From Spirosoma terrae (GTDB lineage: Bacteria > Bacteroidota > Bacteroidia > Cytophagales > Spirosomataceae), in contig NZ_JAAFZH010000002.1 in assembly GCF_010435915.1 (NCBI RefSeq), positions 434,001 to 498,000 on the forward strand: DNA of 64,000 bases, read 5' to 3'. Positions within the stretch are counted from its first letter, which is position 1; every line of letters begins with the position of its first letter. The position numbers and the translations under genes are program-made. Below, in pieces: positions 8,706 through 15,952 of the stretch. The notes below the pieces were generated by a model that made no database searches, was not told the origin of the DNA, and was given only the letters and a program-made list of their open reading frames with translations.

Positions 8706-9797
8706 ATGAAAAAAATTACCGGACTTGTTCTTTCTCTGTTTGCAGGAACAATGCTTTATGGTCAGACACGGGCGCAAAACCCGGAAGCGAATCAGGTTGC
8801 TACGTTACAGCGGCAGTTGGCGGGAATGCAGCATCAGTTCGACGCGCTCGACAAAGCCATTGACGATCTGACGTGGTCGCAGCGTTTGGGCGATGCTACG
8901 TTAGTCGACAAAGTGATCATTACTGGTCCACCGCCAGCCGTTATTAAAAATCCAACTGGTCAGGGCGCGAAGAACCCGGTACGTTTCTCGGCTTATGTAT
9001 TCATCCCGTCGAAGATTGACCCGTCGAAAAAATACCCGTTACTAGTGCTGCCACACGGTGGGGTTCATAGTAATTTCAATACGGCTTATGCGCACATTGT
9101 GAAAGAGTTAACGGCGCAGGAATACGTAGTGATTGCCCCTGATTATCGCGGAAGTACGGGCTACGGGCAAGGTTTTTACCAGCTGATTGATTACGGCGGA
9201 CTGGAAGTAGAAGACACCAAAGCCTGCCGCGATTACATGCTCGAAAATTATGATTTTATCGACAAAAAGCGGGTCGGTATCCTGGGCTGGAGCCACGGTG
9301 GGATGATTACATTACTCAACTTATTCAACTACCCATCCGATTATGCGGTTGGTTACGCCGGTGTGCCGGTGAGCGATCTGATTGCCAGAATGGGGTATAA
9401 AAGCCAGAGTTATCGGGATGCGTATTCCGCTGATTTTCACCTTGGCAAATCCGCTGATCAGAACGTAGCAGAATACCGGAAACGCTCACCGGTCTGGAAT
9501 GCCGAAAAACTACAGACACCCCTCCTTATTCATACCAACACCAACGACGAGGACGTGAACGTGCTGGAGGTAGAGGCATTGATTAGAGCCTTCAAAGCCG
9601 AGGGGAAAAAGTTTGATTATGAAATCTACAAGGAAGCGCCGGGTGGACACACGTTCAACCGGATCGATTCGTACGGAGCTAAAGAGAGCCGGATGAAAAT
9701 CTATAATTATCTGGCACAATACCTCAAGCCCAACAGGAAATTCAAAGACGTAAAAGAACTCATTGAAGTCAGTTATTTTCCGAAGCAGGGCAAATAA
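8706..9797 (+). CDS. Exported prolyl-oligopeptidase-like (S9) alpha/beta hydrolase
   Basis: 363 residues with a signal peptide (MKKITGLVLSLFAGTMLYGQ). The catalytic domain of the S9 peptidase family is visible: oxyanion region LPHGGVHSNF, APDYRGSTGYG, nucleophile elbow GWSHGG (Ser196), acid around Asp283 in NTNDEDVNVLE, and His315 in GGHTFNRI. The N-terminal beta-propeller of true prolyl oligopeptidases is absent; only a short coiled segment (about residues 30-60) precedes the hydrolase. It likely cleaves short peptides or esters in the periplasm. It is the last gene of the plus-strand run that began with SusCD and ends at a very long hairpin. Confidence 0.85.
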   Translation: MKKITGLVLSLFAGTMLYGQTRAQNPEANQVATLQRQLAGMQHQFDALDKAIDDLTWSQRLGDATLVDKVIITGPPPAVIKNPTGQGAKNPVRFSAYVFIPSKIDPSKKYPLLVLPHGGVHSNFNTAYAHIVKELTAQEYVVIAPDYRGSTGYGQGFYQLIDYGGLEVEDTKACRDYMLENYDFIDKKRVGILGWSHGGMITLLNLFNYPSDYAVGYAGVPVSDLIARMGYKSQSYRDAYSADFHLGKSADQNVAEYRKRSPVWNAEKLQTPLLIHTNTNDEDVNVLEVEALIRAFKAEGKKFDYEIYKEAPGGHTFNRIDSYGAKESRMKIYNYLAQYLKPNRKFKDVKELIEVSYFPKQGK

Positions 9798-9800
9798 GTG

Positions 9801-9873
9801 TAGATAACTTCCCAAAACGAAGCCTCCGAACCGTTCAACACGGTTCGGAGGCTTCGTTTTGGGAAGTTATCTA
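9801..9873. terminator. Bidirectional terminator with perfect 33-bp stem
   Basis: Arms 9801-9833 and 9841-9873 are perfectly complementary with a 7-base loop. The GC-rich core GAAGCCTCCGAACCG is flanked by AAAA and TTTT, so it works as an intrinsic terminator in both directions. It lies between the convergent S9 peptidase (+) and ECF sigma factor (-) genes. Confidence 0.88.
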
Positions 9874-9878
9874 TTGGA

Positions 9879-10493
9879 TCAGAGTTCGATTATAGGCATG
9901 AAGTCGCCCGATTGAGCCAGCACTTCTATAAAAAGACTGAACGCTATGCCTATGTCTCTTTCCACCGCAAACTTGATTGTCTGCATCGATTTGACCATGT
10001 GCTTTTTTATGGCACTACTCGAGATGCCTAAAAGTTGAGCGGCTTCGTCGTAGCTTTTTCCCTGCTGACGGCATAAGGCAAAGACGTTCCGGCTTTGGGG
10101 CGATAACGTATCGAGCACTGATTGTAGAAATTGCTGATACTCTTTTGTCAGCAATACATCTTCGGTGTCGTTTTTCGACACGCGATAACTCTTCACTACG
10201 TCGGCTTTTACCCGATCTTCTACGGCCGCGCGCTTAAGGGTGTTAAACGTGTGATTTTTAGTAATGGTAAACAGATAGGACCTGAACGAATTCACTTCCT
10301 GAATGGTCTGCCGGTCTTCCCAGATTTTCATAAAGATTTCCTGGCAAATATCATTTGAAAGATCAGGTGACTTCAGGAATTTGTAGACAAAGCGATGAAG
10401 ACTTGGTTGATACAGGTCATAGAGCTTACTAAATGCTTTTTCATCGCCCATTGAGAGTTGGTTCAATAATGTACGTTCGTTCGAAAAAGTCAT
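9879..10493 (-). CDS. ECF sigma factor (Bacteroidota expansion type)
   Basis: 204 residues. Region 2 is visible as KAFSKLYDLYQPSLHRFVYKF and DICQEIFMKIWEDR; region 4 as LDTLSPQSRNVFALCRQQGKSYDEAAQLLGISSSAIKKHM, the helix-turn-helix that reads the -35 element. In Bacteroidota this subgroup is usually followed by a FecR-type anti-sigma gene and a SusC/FecA receptor. Here no FecR gene lies beside it: a terminator and an unrelated plus-strand gene follow, and a long AT-rich gap lies upstream. It is therefore an orphan ECF factor whose signal and regulon are not evident. Confidence 0.93.
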   Translation of the reverse strand: MTFSNERTLLNQLSMGDEKAFSKLYDLYQPSLHRFVYKFLKSPDLSNDICQEIFMKIWEDRQTIQEVNSFRSYLFTITKNHTFNTLKRAAVEDRVKADVVKSYRVSKNDTEDVLLTKEYQQFLQSVLDTLSPQSRNVFALCRQQGKSYDEAAQLLGISSSAIKKHMVKSMQTIKFAVERDIGIAFSLFIEVLAQSGDFMPIIEL

Positions 10494-11103
10494 TTAAAGA
10501 AGTGGGTTAAAAATGAGGAAGTTATAGGTCTATTTTGTCTGATTTAGTGGATAGATAGTATTTATCTGGCAGTGTAAAGACTTCGGTGATAAGAAAGCTT
10601 GGAATTATTATAGTGAATTTCTGTTGTTTAAAATTTAATTCCGAATTAATGATAAATATAAGTATAATATTCTGGTTAAAATTTATATGCTTAGTTTTTA
10701 TGTGACGTGGCTGTATGTGTGACTTAGTTGGAAAAGAACAGAGTCAGCGTTGAAGGACCATAGCAGTTAGTACCTGCATATAGTATAAAAGCAGACAATT
10801 GCGTCTTGATTGTGACTTTGGCGAGATAGAATTATACTATTTTGCCAGCGGAGGTTCGTAGGATTAAATTAGTTTTTTAATCTGATTTTAATCTGTATCT
10901 TCCCTAACTAGCCCCATATCCTACTGCTGCTGATTGAGTCGAATGATTGATGAAAGCGTACCGATTGAGGTGACTTTCGTTCAGCACAGAGCGCTAAAGG
11001 AGGTCATCGGCGACTTATTCTGCTCTAGTTATTCGATTATCAATGTAGGGTTGTTCGCTTGGTCGCGGCAGAAAAAAGGGCTGTAATACGATCTCAACTA
11101 GGT
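10494..11103. other. Long AT-rich non-coding gap
   Basis: 610 bases between the divergent ECF sigma and methyltransferase genes. It must hold both promoters, but no clear TAnnTTTG box or strong operator was found. The left 450 bases are AT-rich with no open frame of note. The right end contains a 47-codon reading frame listed separately. No mobile element or RNA gene was recognised. Confidence 0.5.
10943..11086 (+). CDS. Possible small protein, 47 residues
   Basis: An ATG frame from 10943 encodes MIDESVPIEVTFVQHRALKE and further residues to a TAA at 11084-11086, 17 bases before the methyltransferase ATG. It is not recognised as any family, has no signal peptide and could be chance or a remnant of a larger gene. 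The only support is its position directly upstream of, and in the same direction as, a real gene. Confidence 0.2.
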   Translation: MIDESVPIEVTFVQHRALKEVIGDLFCSSYSIINVGLFAWSRQKKGL

Positions 11104-11727
11104 ATGAAAAACGAAACGTATCACGATTACGTCATTAAAGATGGCGAGTTCATTGGGGAGTTTGAAAAAATGTATCAACGTTTCGATGATCCCTGGATGC
11201 AGTCGTCTCAGCCCAACAAGTACGCCCGAATGGCCGGAATTGTGCATCTAAAAAACTTTCCGATACGTAGTGTACTGGAATGTGGTTGTGGGTTGGGCTA
11301 CTACGCCAACTGGATACACCAGGATACAGGTATTATACCGCAAAGTGTTGATCTATCGGAGACGGCCATCGATAAAGCCAGAGCGTTGTTCCCTCATCTA
11401 AATTTTGACGTAGCTGATATTACGTCAGATCTTTCGAGTTATAGAGGAACCGACTGCGTTTTGCTGAGCGAGATCATCTGGTATATTTTACCCGATCTGG
11501 ATTTTATTCTTCAAACATTGGGCAATGAATTTGCCGGAAGGTATTTGCTGGTAAATCAGGTGTTTTATAAAGGTACACAACAATACGGGACCGATTATTT
11601 TACTACGCCAGCCGAGTTTATCGATTACGTTCCCTTTCAGCTGGTGGGTTACTGTGAGGCCACAACAGAGCGAGATACAACCGTAGAGTCATCCATTATT
11701 TTTCGAATCGAACAAAAGCGTAGCTGA
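11104..11727 (+). CDS. Class I SAM-dependent methyltransferase
   Basis: 207 residues from the ATG at 11104, chosen because the longer frame from 11059 adds an unconserved basic leader; the conserved-looking protein begins MKNETYHDYVIKDGEFIGEF. The SAM-binding motif I is VLECGCGLGYYANW (Glu-x-Gly-x-Gly), followed by motif II SVDLSETAIDKAR and an acidic ADITSD turn. The Glu/Cys-rich motif is common in small-molecule or sugar methyltransferases encoded with nodulation- or glycan-type genes; the substrate is unknown. It stands alone between an ECF sigma gene and terminator-like hairpins. Confidence 0.75.
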   Translation: MKNETYHDYVIKDGEFIGEFEKMYQRFDDPWMQSSQPNKYARMAGIVHLKNFPIRSVLECGCGLGYYANWIHQDTGIIPQSVDLSETAIDKARALFPHLNFDVADITSDLSSYRGTDCVLLSEIIWYILPDLDFILQTLGNEFAGRYLLVNQVFYKGTQQYGTDYFTTPAEFIDYVPFQLVGYCEATTERDTTVESSIIFRIEQKRS

Positions 11728-11785
11728 TGGTAAAGCCTGACGTAGCACGTTACGCTAAAAAGAAGGGTACTCTTCAGCTAGTGAC

Positions 11786-11819
11786 AAAAAAAGTCAGCCC
11801 CTTCAACGGACTGACTTTT
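11786..11819. terminator. Intrinsic terminator after the methyltransferase
   Basis: AAAAGTCAG (11789-11797) pairs with CTGACTTTT (11811-11819) around a 13-base loop, with extra A residues on the left. It is 60 bases after the methyltransferase stop and could work in both directions. Confidence 0.6.
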
Positions 11820-12244
11820 CGATCTAACCAAAGAAACGTATTTCAGAAACCTAAATAAGGTTAACTCTTTTCGTTTACATGACAAAAATAGCGTTTGATT
11901 GAAAGGGAGAGATTAAATCCCGTACTCCACACAATAAATAGACGGTGGACCTATAAACGTTTTGCGATTGGCTGGCGTTAAACCTCTTACTTAATGTTGA
12001 GTAAAAAACGCACAGGAAACGCCATTCTGCTACGAATGGTGTTTTTTCGTTTTCACCTCCTTGATTATTGCAGCTATGGAGGAATCACAAGACCTATTTT
12101 GACGCTACGTAGCGGCTTCTACTGCGGGATCGCACAAACGCCGGGCATTGACTTGTTTTGGACCTATATGAGAAAAACATCAGCTATACAATCCTGCCCT
12201 GAAAAACGCGAAATTGACTGTCGAGTAGTAAAAAAACGCTTAAG
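11820..12244. other. Non-coding gap between convergent genes
   Basis: Apart from the hairpin at 12017-12047, nothing recognisable is present. A short plus-strand frame (11994-12248) covers it but shows no family resemblance, spans the terminator hairpin and ends inside the next gene, so it is not called. Confidence 0.5.
12017..12047 (+). terminator. Terminator-like hairpin with T run
   Basis: AAACGCCATTC pairs with GAATGGTGTTT (one G-U pair) around a 6-base loop and is followed by six T residues (12042-12047). It reads as a plus-strand intrinsic terminator. The nearest plus-strand gene ends at 11727, so it may be a back-up terminator or belong to an unseen small transcript. Confidence 0.5.
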
Positions 12245-12688
12245 CTAATCTGTTAGTAAGGTTGCTTTCCATTTTTGCAGCTCCTGGTGATGCCTGGCCA
12301 TGGCCACATCGAAGTGTTGCTGAGACTGGTATAGCTGCTCCTTAAGGGCCTGCAACGATTCGGGGGTTTTGCAGTTGATGAGACTATTGGTCAGGCTCAT
12401 TTTTTCCTGCAGGAGTCTATCAACTTCCTTTTCTGTTTGTTCGACCTCCTGTTTTTGTTTTCGCCAGGCCATTTGTCGTTCGTTAAATTTCTTGCGGGAT
12501 TCCTGCTGAGGGTCCCATGTGGGGGCCTGGTCTGGGTCAGATAACTCGAAAGGCTCCGGGCTGACAACCAACGGCAGAAGTTCTTCGGGTTGCTGGGCTC
12601 TGGCTTTTAAAAGACCGATTGTGCCCCCTACCACCAGAGCAACTCCCAGAATAATTACGAGTACGTAGAGAAAGAGCATGTTTTTCAT
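12245..12688 (-). CDS. Small membrane-anchored coiled-coil protein, function unknown
   Basis: 147 residues. One transmembrane segment near residues 4-26 (LFLYVLVIILGVALVVGGTI) is followed by a proline-rich linker and then a long charged helix (about 65-140) rich in Gln, Glu and Lys with heptad-like spacing (KQKQEVEQTEKEVDRLLQEK). It should be anchored in the inner membrane with a coiled-coil tail. No family is recognised. It is a single gene; no partner is apparent nearby. Confidence 0.6.
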   Translation of the reverse strand: MKNMLFLYVLVIILGVALVVGGTIGLLKARAQQPEELLPLVVSPEPFELSDPDQAPTWDPQQESRKKFNERQMAWRKQKQEVEQTEKEVDRLLQEKMSLTNSLINCKTPESLQALKEQLYQSQQHFDVAMARHHQELQKWKATLLTD

Positions 12689-13012
12689 TGACTTGGTTTG
12701 ACCGTTCCTGTATGAGTAGAGACTGATTAGCTACGAAAGTATTGATAACCTGTTTTCTAGGGGAAAGGGTGAGAAATCTTTATCGATTGGGACTTTTTTA
12801 GAGTTTATAGCACAAAAAAAGGTTGGCCTTTCAGAACAGGGTCTGTTATGTGATCACCCAGAGAGATGTATCGACTTATGCTTTCAGGAGATTTCTGGTG
12901 TCTAGATGAACTTAGCCTACGGCTACGACAGCAGGATGCTGTCGGGGGACAACGGATCAAGTCTGGCTACGATTCCAGACTGGCAAAACGTAACAGGTTC
13001 ACAGAAAGGTAT
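12689..13012. other. Non-coding stretch with two tandem hairpins
   Basis: Most of this gap is featureless. At 12926-12944 CGACAGCA and TGCTGTCG form a perfect 8-bp hairpin with a 3-base loop; at 12960-12981 AGTCTGG and CCAGACT form a 7-bp hairpin with an 8-base loop. The two together look like a dispersed palindromic repeat rather than part of a gene. No RNA family was recognised. Confidence 0.5.
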
Positions 13013-13050
13013 AAAAAGCAAAAACCCCGAAAATTTCTTTTCAGGGTTTT
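13013..13050 (-). terminator. Terminator of tRNA-Glu
   Basis: On the minus strand AAAACCCTGA pairs with TCGGGGTTTT (one G-U pair) and a run of five T residues follows (complement of 13014-13018). It lies 12 bases past the mature 3' end of the tRNA. Confidence 0.75.
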
Positions 13051-13062
13051 TATTCATGTTAG

Positions 13063-13134
13063 TGACCGATACGGGAATCGAACCCGTGTTACCGCCGTGA
13101 AAGGGCGATGTCCTAACCGCTAGACGAATCGGCC
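13063..13134 (-). tRNA. tRNA-Glu (anticodon TTC)
   Basis: Read on the minus strand, the acceptor stem GGCCGAT pairs with ATCGGTC (one G-U). The D arm contains TCTAGCGGTTAGGAC, the anticodon loop is CTTTCAC giving anticodon TTC, and the T arm is CGGGTTCGATTCCCG. The discriminator base is A. CCA is not encoded, as is common in this phylum. The whole cloverleaf closes and closely follows bacterial tRNA-Glu sequence. Confidence 0.95.
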
Positions 13135-13276
13135 GTCTTGTGTACAAGACCCAACGTTTTTGACTTTTCTGTCGCTGCGTTGGCGAAACGTGGTGCAAAG
13201 GTAAGGCGATATTTTTATAATGCAATACCTGGTGTCAAAATTTTTTTAAAAAAAGCGTTTCAGTACGATTTACTGC

Positions 13277-13284
13277 TATTTTTG
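13277..13284 (+). promoter_or_regulatory. Possible Bacteroidota -7 promoter box
   Basis: TATTTTTG matches TAnnTTTG, 36 bases before the carboxypeptidase ATG. No good TTG box is seen about 20 bases upstream, so support is moderate. Confidence 0.35.
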
Positions 13285-13320
13285 AAGAAGTTAGCTCACG
13301 AATTTTTTTTAGCCTTATTC

Positions 13321-15876
13321 ATGAAACACCTTTTGTTGCTGGCGGGCGTACTGGTTTCGTCGTTGTTGGCGAATGCCCAACCGACAAACTCGTCGTCCAG
13401 GCCAGATTCACCTGATCAGTTCCTGGGATACAAAATTGGCGAACGATTTACACCTCATCATCGCGTTTTAGCCTATGCCGAGCAGATTGCCCGACAAATG
13501 CCTAATCGAGTTAAATTATTACCGTATGGCACAACCCACGAGGGCCGCCAGCTCATGGCGGTTGCGGTTGCCTCTGAAGCGAACATGGCACGCCTGGAAG
13601 AGATAAGAACCAACAATCTCAAGCGGATTGGTATGCAGGAGGGCCAGCCTTCAAGTACACCCCAACTACCGATTGCGTGGCTTAGCTACAACGTACACGG
13701 CAACGAAGCGGTTAGTTCGGAAGCCTTTATGGAAGTGTTGTATCGGCTTCTGAACCCAACGGATGCTGTTTCGCAGAAAATCATGAATACGACCGTCGTT
13801 ATTCTCGATCCAGGTTTAAATCCTGACGGTCATGATCGCTACGTGAACTGGTATAATCAGATGATGGGACAGAATCCAGACCCAACCCCGTTTGCTCGTG
13901 AGCACGTTGAACCCTGGCCCGGTGGACGGTATACGCACTACCTGTTTGATCCAAACCGTGACTGGGCGTGGCAAACGCAGGAAATCACGCAACAGCGTAT
14001 GGCACTTTACCAGCAGTGGATGCCGCATCTGCATGGCGATTTTCATGAGATGGGTGTAGAGAGCCCGTATTACTTTGCTCCGTCGGCCAAGCCGTATCAC
14101 GAAGATATTACACCTTTCCAGCGGCAGTTCCAGCAAACCATTGGGCAATACTGTAGTCGCTATTTTGACCGGAACGGCTGGTTGTATTACACCCGCGAAC
14201 GGTTTGATTTATTCTATCCCAGTTATGGTGATACGTATCCGACCTACAACGGGGCAATCGGTATGACGTATGAGCAGGGTGGCAACTCACGGGCGGGACT
14301 GGCTATTCAGAAAAACGACGGCGATACGCTTACGCTACGTCAGCGTATCGATCACCACTACGTAGCGAGTATTGCTACGTTAGAGTCGGTTGCTGATCGT
14401 CCGGCTGAAGTTGTCAAAGAATTCGGACAGTTTTTCGACAAGTCACGGAATACACCGATTGGCCCTTACAAAGCCTACGTAGTGAAAACGAATGGCGATG
14501 CCGGGCGCTTAAAAGCGTTGCAGCAACTGCTGGACCGTAACAAAATTACGTATGGCTATGCGGGAAAGGCACAGACGTTAGCTGGCTTCAACTATACGTC
14601 TCAGAAAACCGATAAAAGTGTTTCGGTGGCGGCCGAAGATATGGTTATCAGTGCGTATCAGCCAAAATCAACGCTGCTAAAAATTCTGTTTGAACCCAAC
14701 TCGAACCTGGAAGATTCTGCTACGTATGATATTACAGCCTGGTCGCTACCGTATGCATTTGGCCTACAGACATATGGTGTAACAACTCGTCTGACACCGG
14801 TTGCTACGTCGCCAGCCACCAGTAAATCAGCTTCTACAGCGGCCACGAAACCGTATGCCTACATTGTTCGCTGGCAGTCGTTACCGGCGGTTCAATTTCT
14901 GGCGGGTGCGATGAAACAGAAGGTGAGAGTGAGAGCGGCCGAGAAACCGTTTGAACTGGAAGATAAAACATATCCATCGGGTACGTTGATTGTAACACGC
15001 GCTGGTAATGAGCGATTTGGTGATCGTTTCGATGCTATTGTTCAGGCCGAAGCGTCGAAAGTGGGAGCCGATATAACACCCGTACAGACTGGTTTTGTGG
15101 CAAAAGGGTCTGACTTTGGGTCTGATTTTGTAACGGGTCTTAAAGCACCACGCGTGGCTCTGGTTATTGGTGACGGTACACCGCCCCCATCGGCTGGGGA
15201 AGTGTGGCATTTCTTCGATCAGGAACTGAACTATCCCATCACACTTATTGATGGCAATACGTTGGCGAACGTAGAGTGGAGTAAGCTGGACGTATTGATT
15301 CTGCCTACCAACTACAACTATGGCCGATTCCTGAACGATAGAGTGCTCGCTTCGATTAAAGAGTGGGTCCGGAGCGGTGGAAAACTCATTGCAATGGAAC
15401 GTGCCGCGTCTTTCCTGGCGGGTAAGGATGGCTTCGACCTGAAAGAGAAAGAAGAAAAAGCGAAGGATAAGAGCAAGGAAAAAGGAACACCCGTCGATTC
15501 GCTCAAAGTATACGGAGATCGTGAGCGGACGGCAATCTCGGATGATATTCCGGGCAGTATTTATCGCGTCAATATCGATACGTCCCATCCGCTTGGGTTT
15601 GGCTTGACCGGCGGGTATTACACCCTGATTCAGAACGCTTTTAATTTTGATTTTCTGAAAGATGGCTGGAACGTAGGCTATCTGAAAGGCGATAACTACA
15701 TAGCGGGTTTTTCGGGTAAGAATGCAAAAGAGAAACTCAAAAATACGTTGCTGATGGGCGTGCAGGATTATGGTCGCGGGAGTATTGTGTATTTAGCCGA
15801 TGATCCGCTTTTCCGGGGCTTCTGGTATAATGGTAAACTCCTGTTCGGTAATGCTGTGTTTATGGTTGGTAATTAG
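13321..15876 (+). CDS. Exported M14 zinc carboxypeptidase with C-terminal amidotransferase-like domain
   Basis: 851 residues from the ATG at 13321; a longer frame would start next to the tRNA and lacks a proper signal, whereas this start gives a clear signal peptide (MKHLLLLAGVLVSSLLANAQ). M14 zinc ligands are His126 and Glu129 in NVHGNEA and His238 in HLHGDFHEMG; the catalytic Glu is probably Glu318 in MTYEQGG. The C-terminal third (APRVALVIGDGTP, LDVLILPTNY, IKEWVRSGGKLIAME) resembles a class I glutamine-amidotransferase-like fold. A basic/acidic linker rich in Lys and Glu lies near residue 710. It probably trims peptides in the periplasm or on the surface. Confidence 0.88.
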   Translation: MKHLLLLAGVLVSSLLANAQPTNSSSRPDSPDQFLGYKIGERFTPHHRVLAYAEQIARQMPNRVKLLPYGTTHEGRQLMAVAVASEANMARLEEIRTNNLKRIGMQEGQPSSTPQLPIAWLSYNVHGNEAVSSEAFMEVLYRLLNPTDAVSQKIMNTTVVILDPGLNPDGHDRYVNWYNQMMGQNPDPTPFAREHVEPWPGGRYTHYLFDPNRDWAWQTQEITQQRMALYQQWMPHLHGDFHEMGVESPYYFAPSAKPYHEDITPFQRQFQQTIGQYCSRYFDRNGWLYYTRERFDLFYPSYGDTYPTYNGAIGMTYEQGGNSRAGLAIQKNDGDTLTLRQRIDHHYVASIATLESVADRPAEVVKEFGQFFDKSRNTPIGPYKAYVVKTNGDAGRLKALQQLLDRNKITYGYAGKAQTLAGFNYTSQKTDKSVSVAAEDMVISAYQPKSTLLKILFEPNSNLEDSATYDITAWSLPYAFGLQTYGVTTRLTPVATSPATSKSASTAATKPYAYIVRWQSLPAVQFLAGAMKQKVRVRAAEKPFELEDKTYPSGTLIVTRAGNERFGDRFDAIVQAEASKVGADITPVQTGFVAKGSDFGSDFVTGLKAPRVALVIGDGTPPPSAGEVWHFFDQELNYPITLIDGNTLANVEWSKLDVLILPTNYNYGRFLNDRVLASIKEWVRSGGKLIAMERAASFLAGKDGFDLKEKEEKAKDKSKEKGTPVDSLKVYGDRERTAISDDIPGSIYRVNIDTSHPLGFGLTGGYYTLIQNAFNFDFLKDGWNVGYLKGDNYIAGFSGKNAKEKLKNTLLMGVQDYGRGSIVYLADDPLFRGFWYNGKLLFGNAVFMVGN

Positions 15877-15912
15877 TGTACTATGAGGGTTTAACTGACC
15901 TGAATTATAGTG

Positions 15913-15945
15913 AAAAGGCAACAGCTGAGAAGTCGTTGCCTTTTT
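15913..15945 (+). terminator. Intrinsic terminator after the M14 gene
   Basis: AAAAGGCAAC pairs with GTTGCCTTTT around a 12-base loop, followed by a further T, 37 bases after the stop codon. Confidence 0.8.
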
Positions 15946-15952
15946 AATTGAC

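Noticed and set aside
3084..9873. Possible CRISPR array because of several palindromes
   Set aside because: The palindromes differ from each other, are one per gene border and have no regular spacers; no cas gene is present.
11994..12248. An 84-codon plus-strand frame
   Set aside because: Crosses a terminator hairpin and ends inside the convergent gene; the product resembles no known protein.
12866..13123. Short plus-strand frames over the tRNA region
   Set aside because: They run through the tRNA-Glu gene and its terminator on the other strand, so coding is very unlikely.
13138..13320. N-terminal extension of the M14 carboxypeptidase
   Set aside because: It starts next to tRNA-Glu and encodes a basic, non-conserved leader; the ATG at 13321 gives a proper signal peptide.
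14881..15588. A 235-codon minus-strand frame
   Set aside because: Antisense to the C-terminal part of the M14 carboxypeptidase; its Phe/Arg-rich product matches no family.
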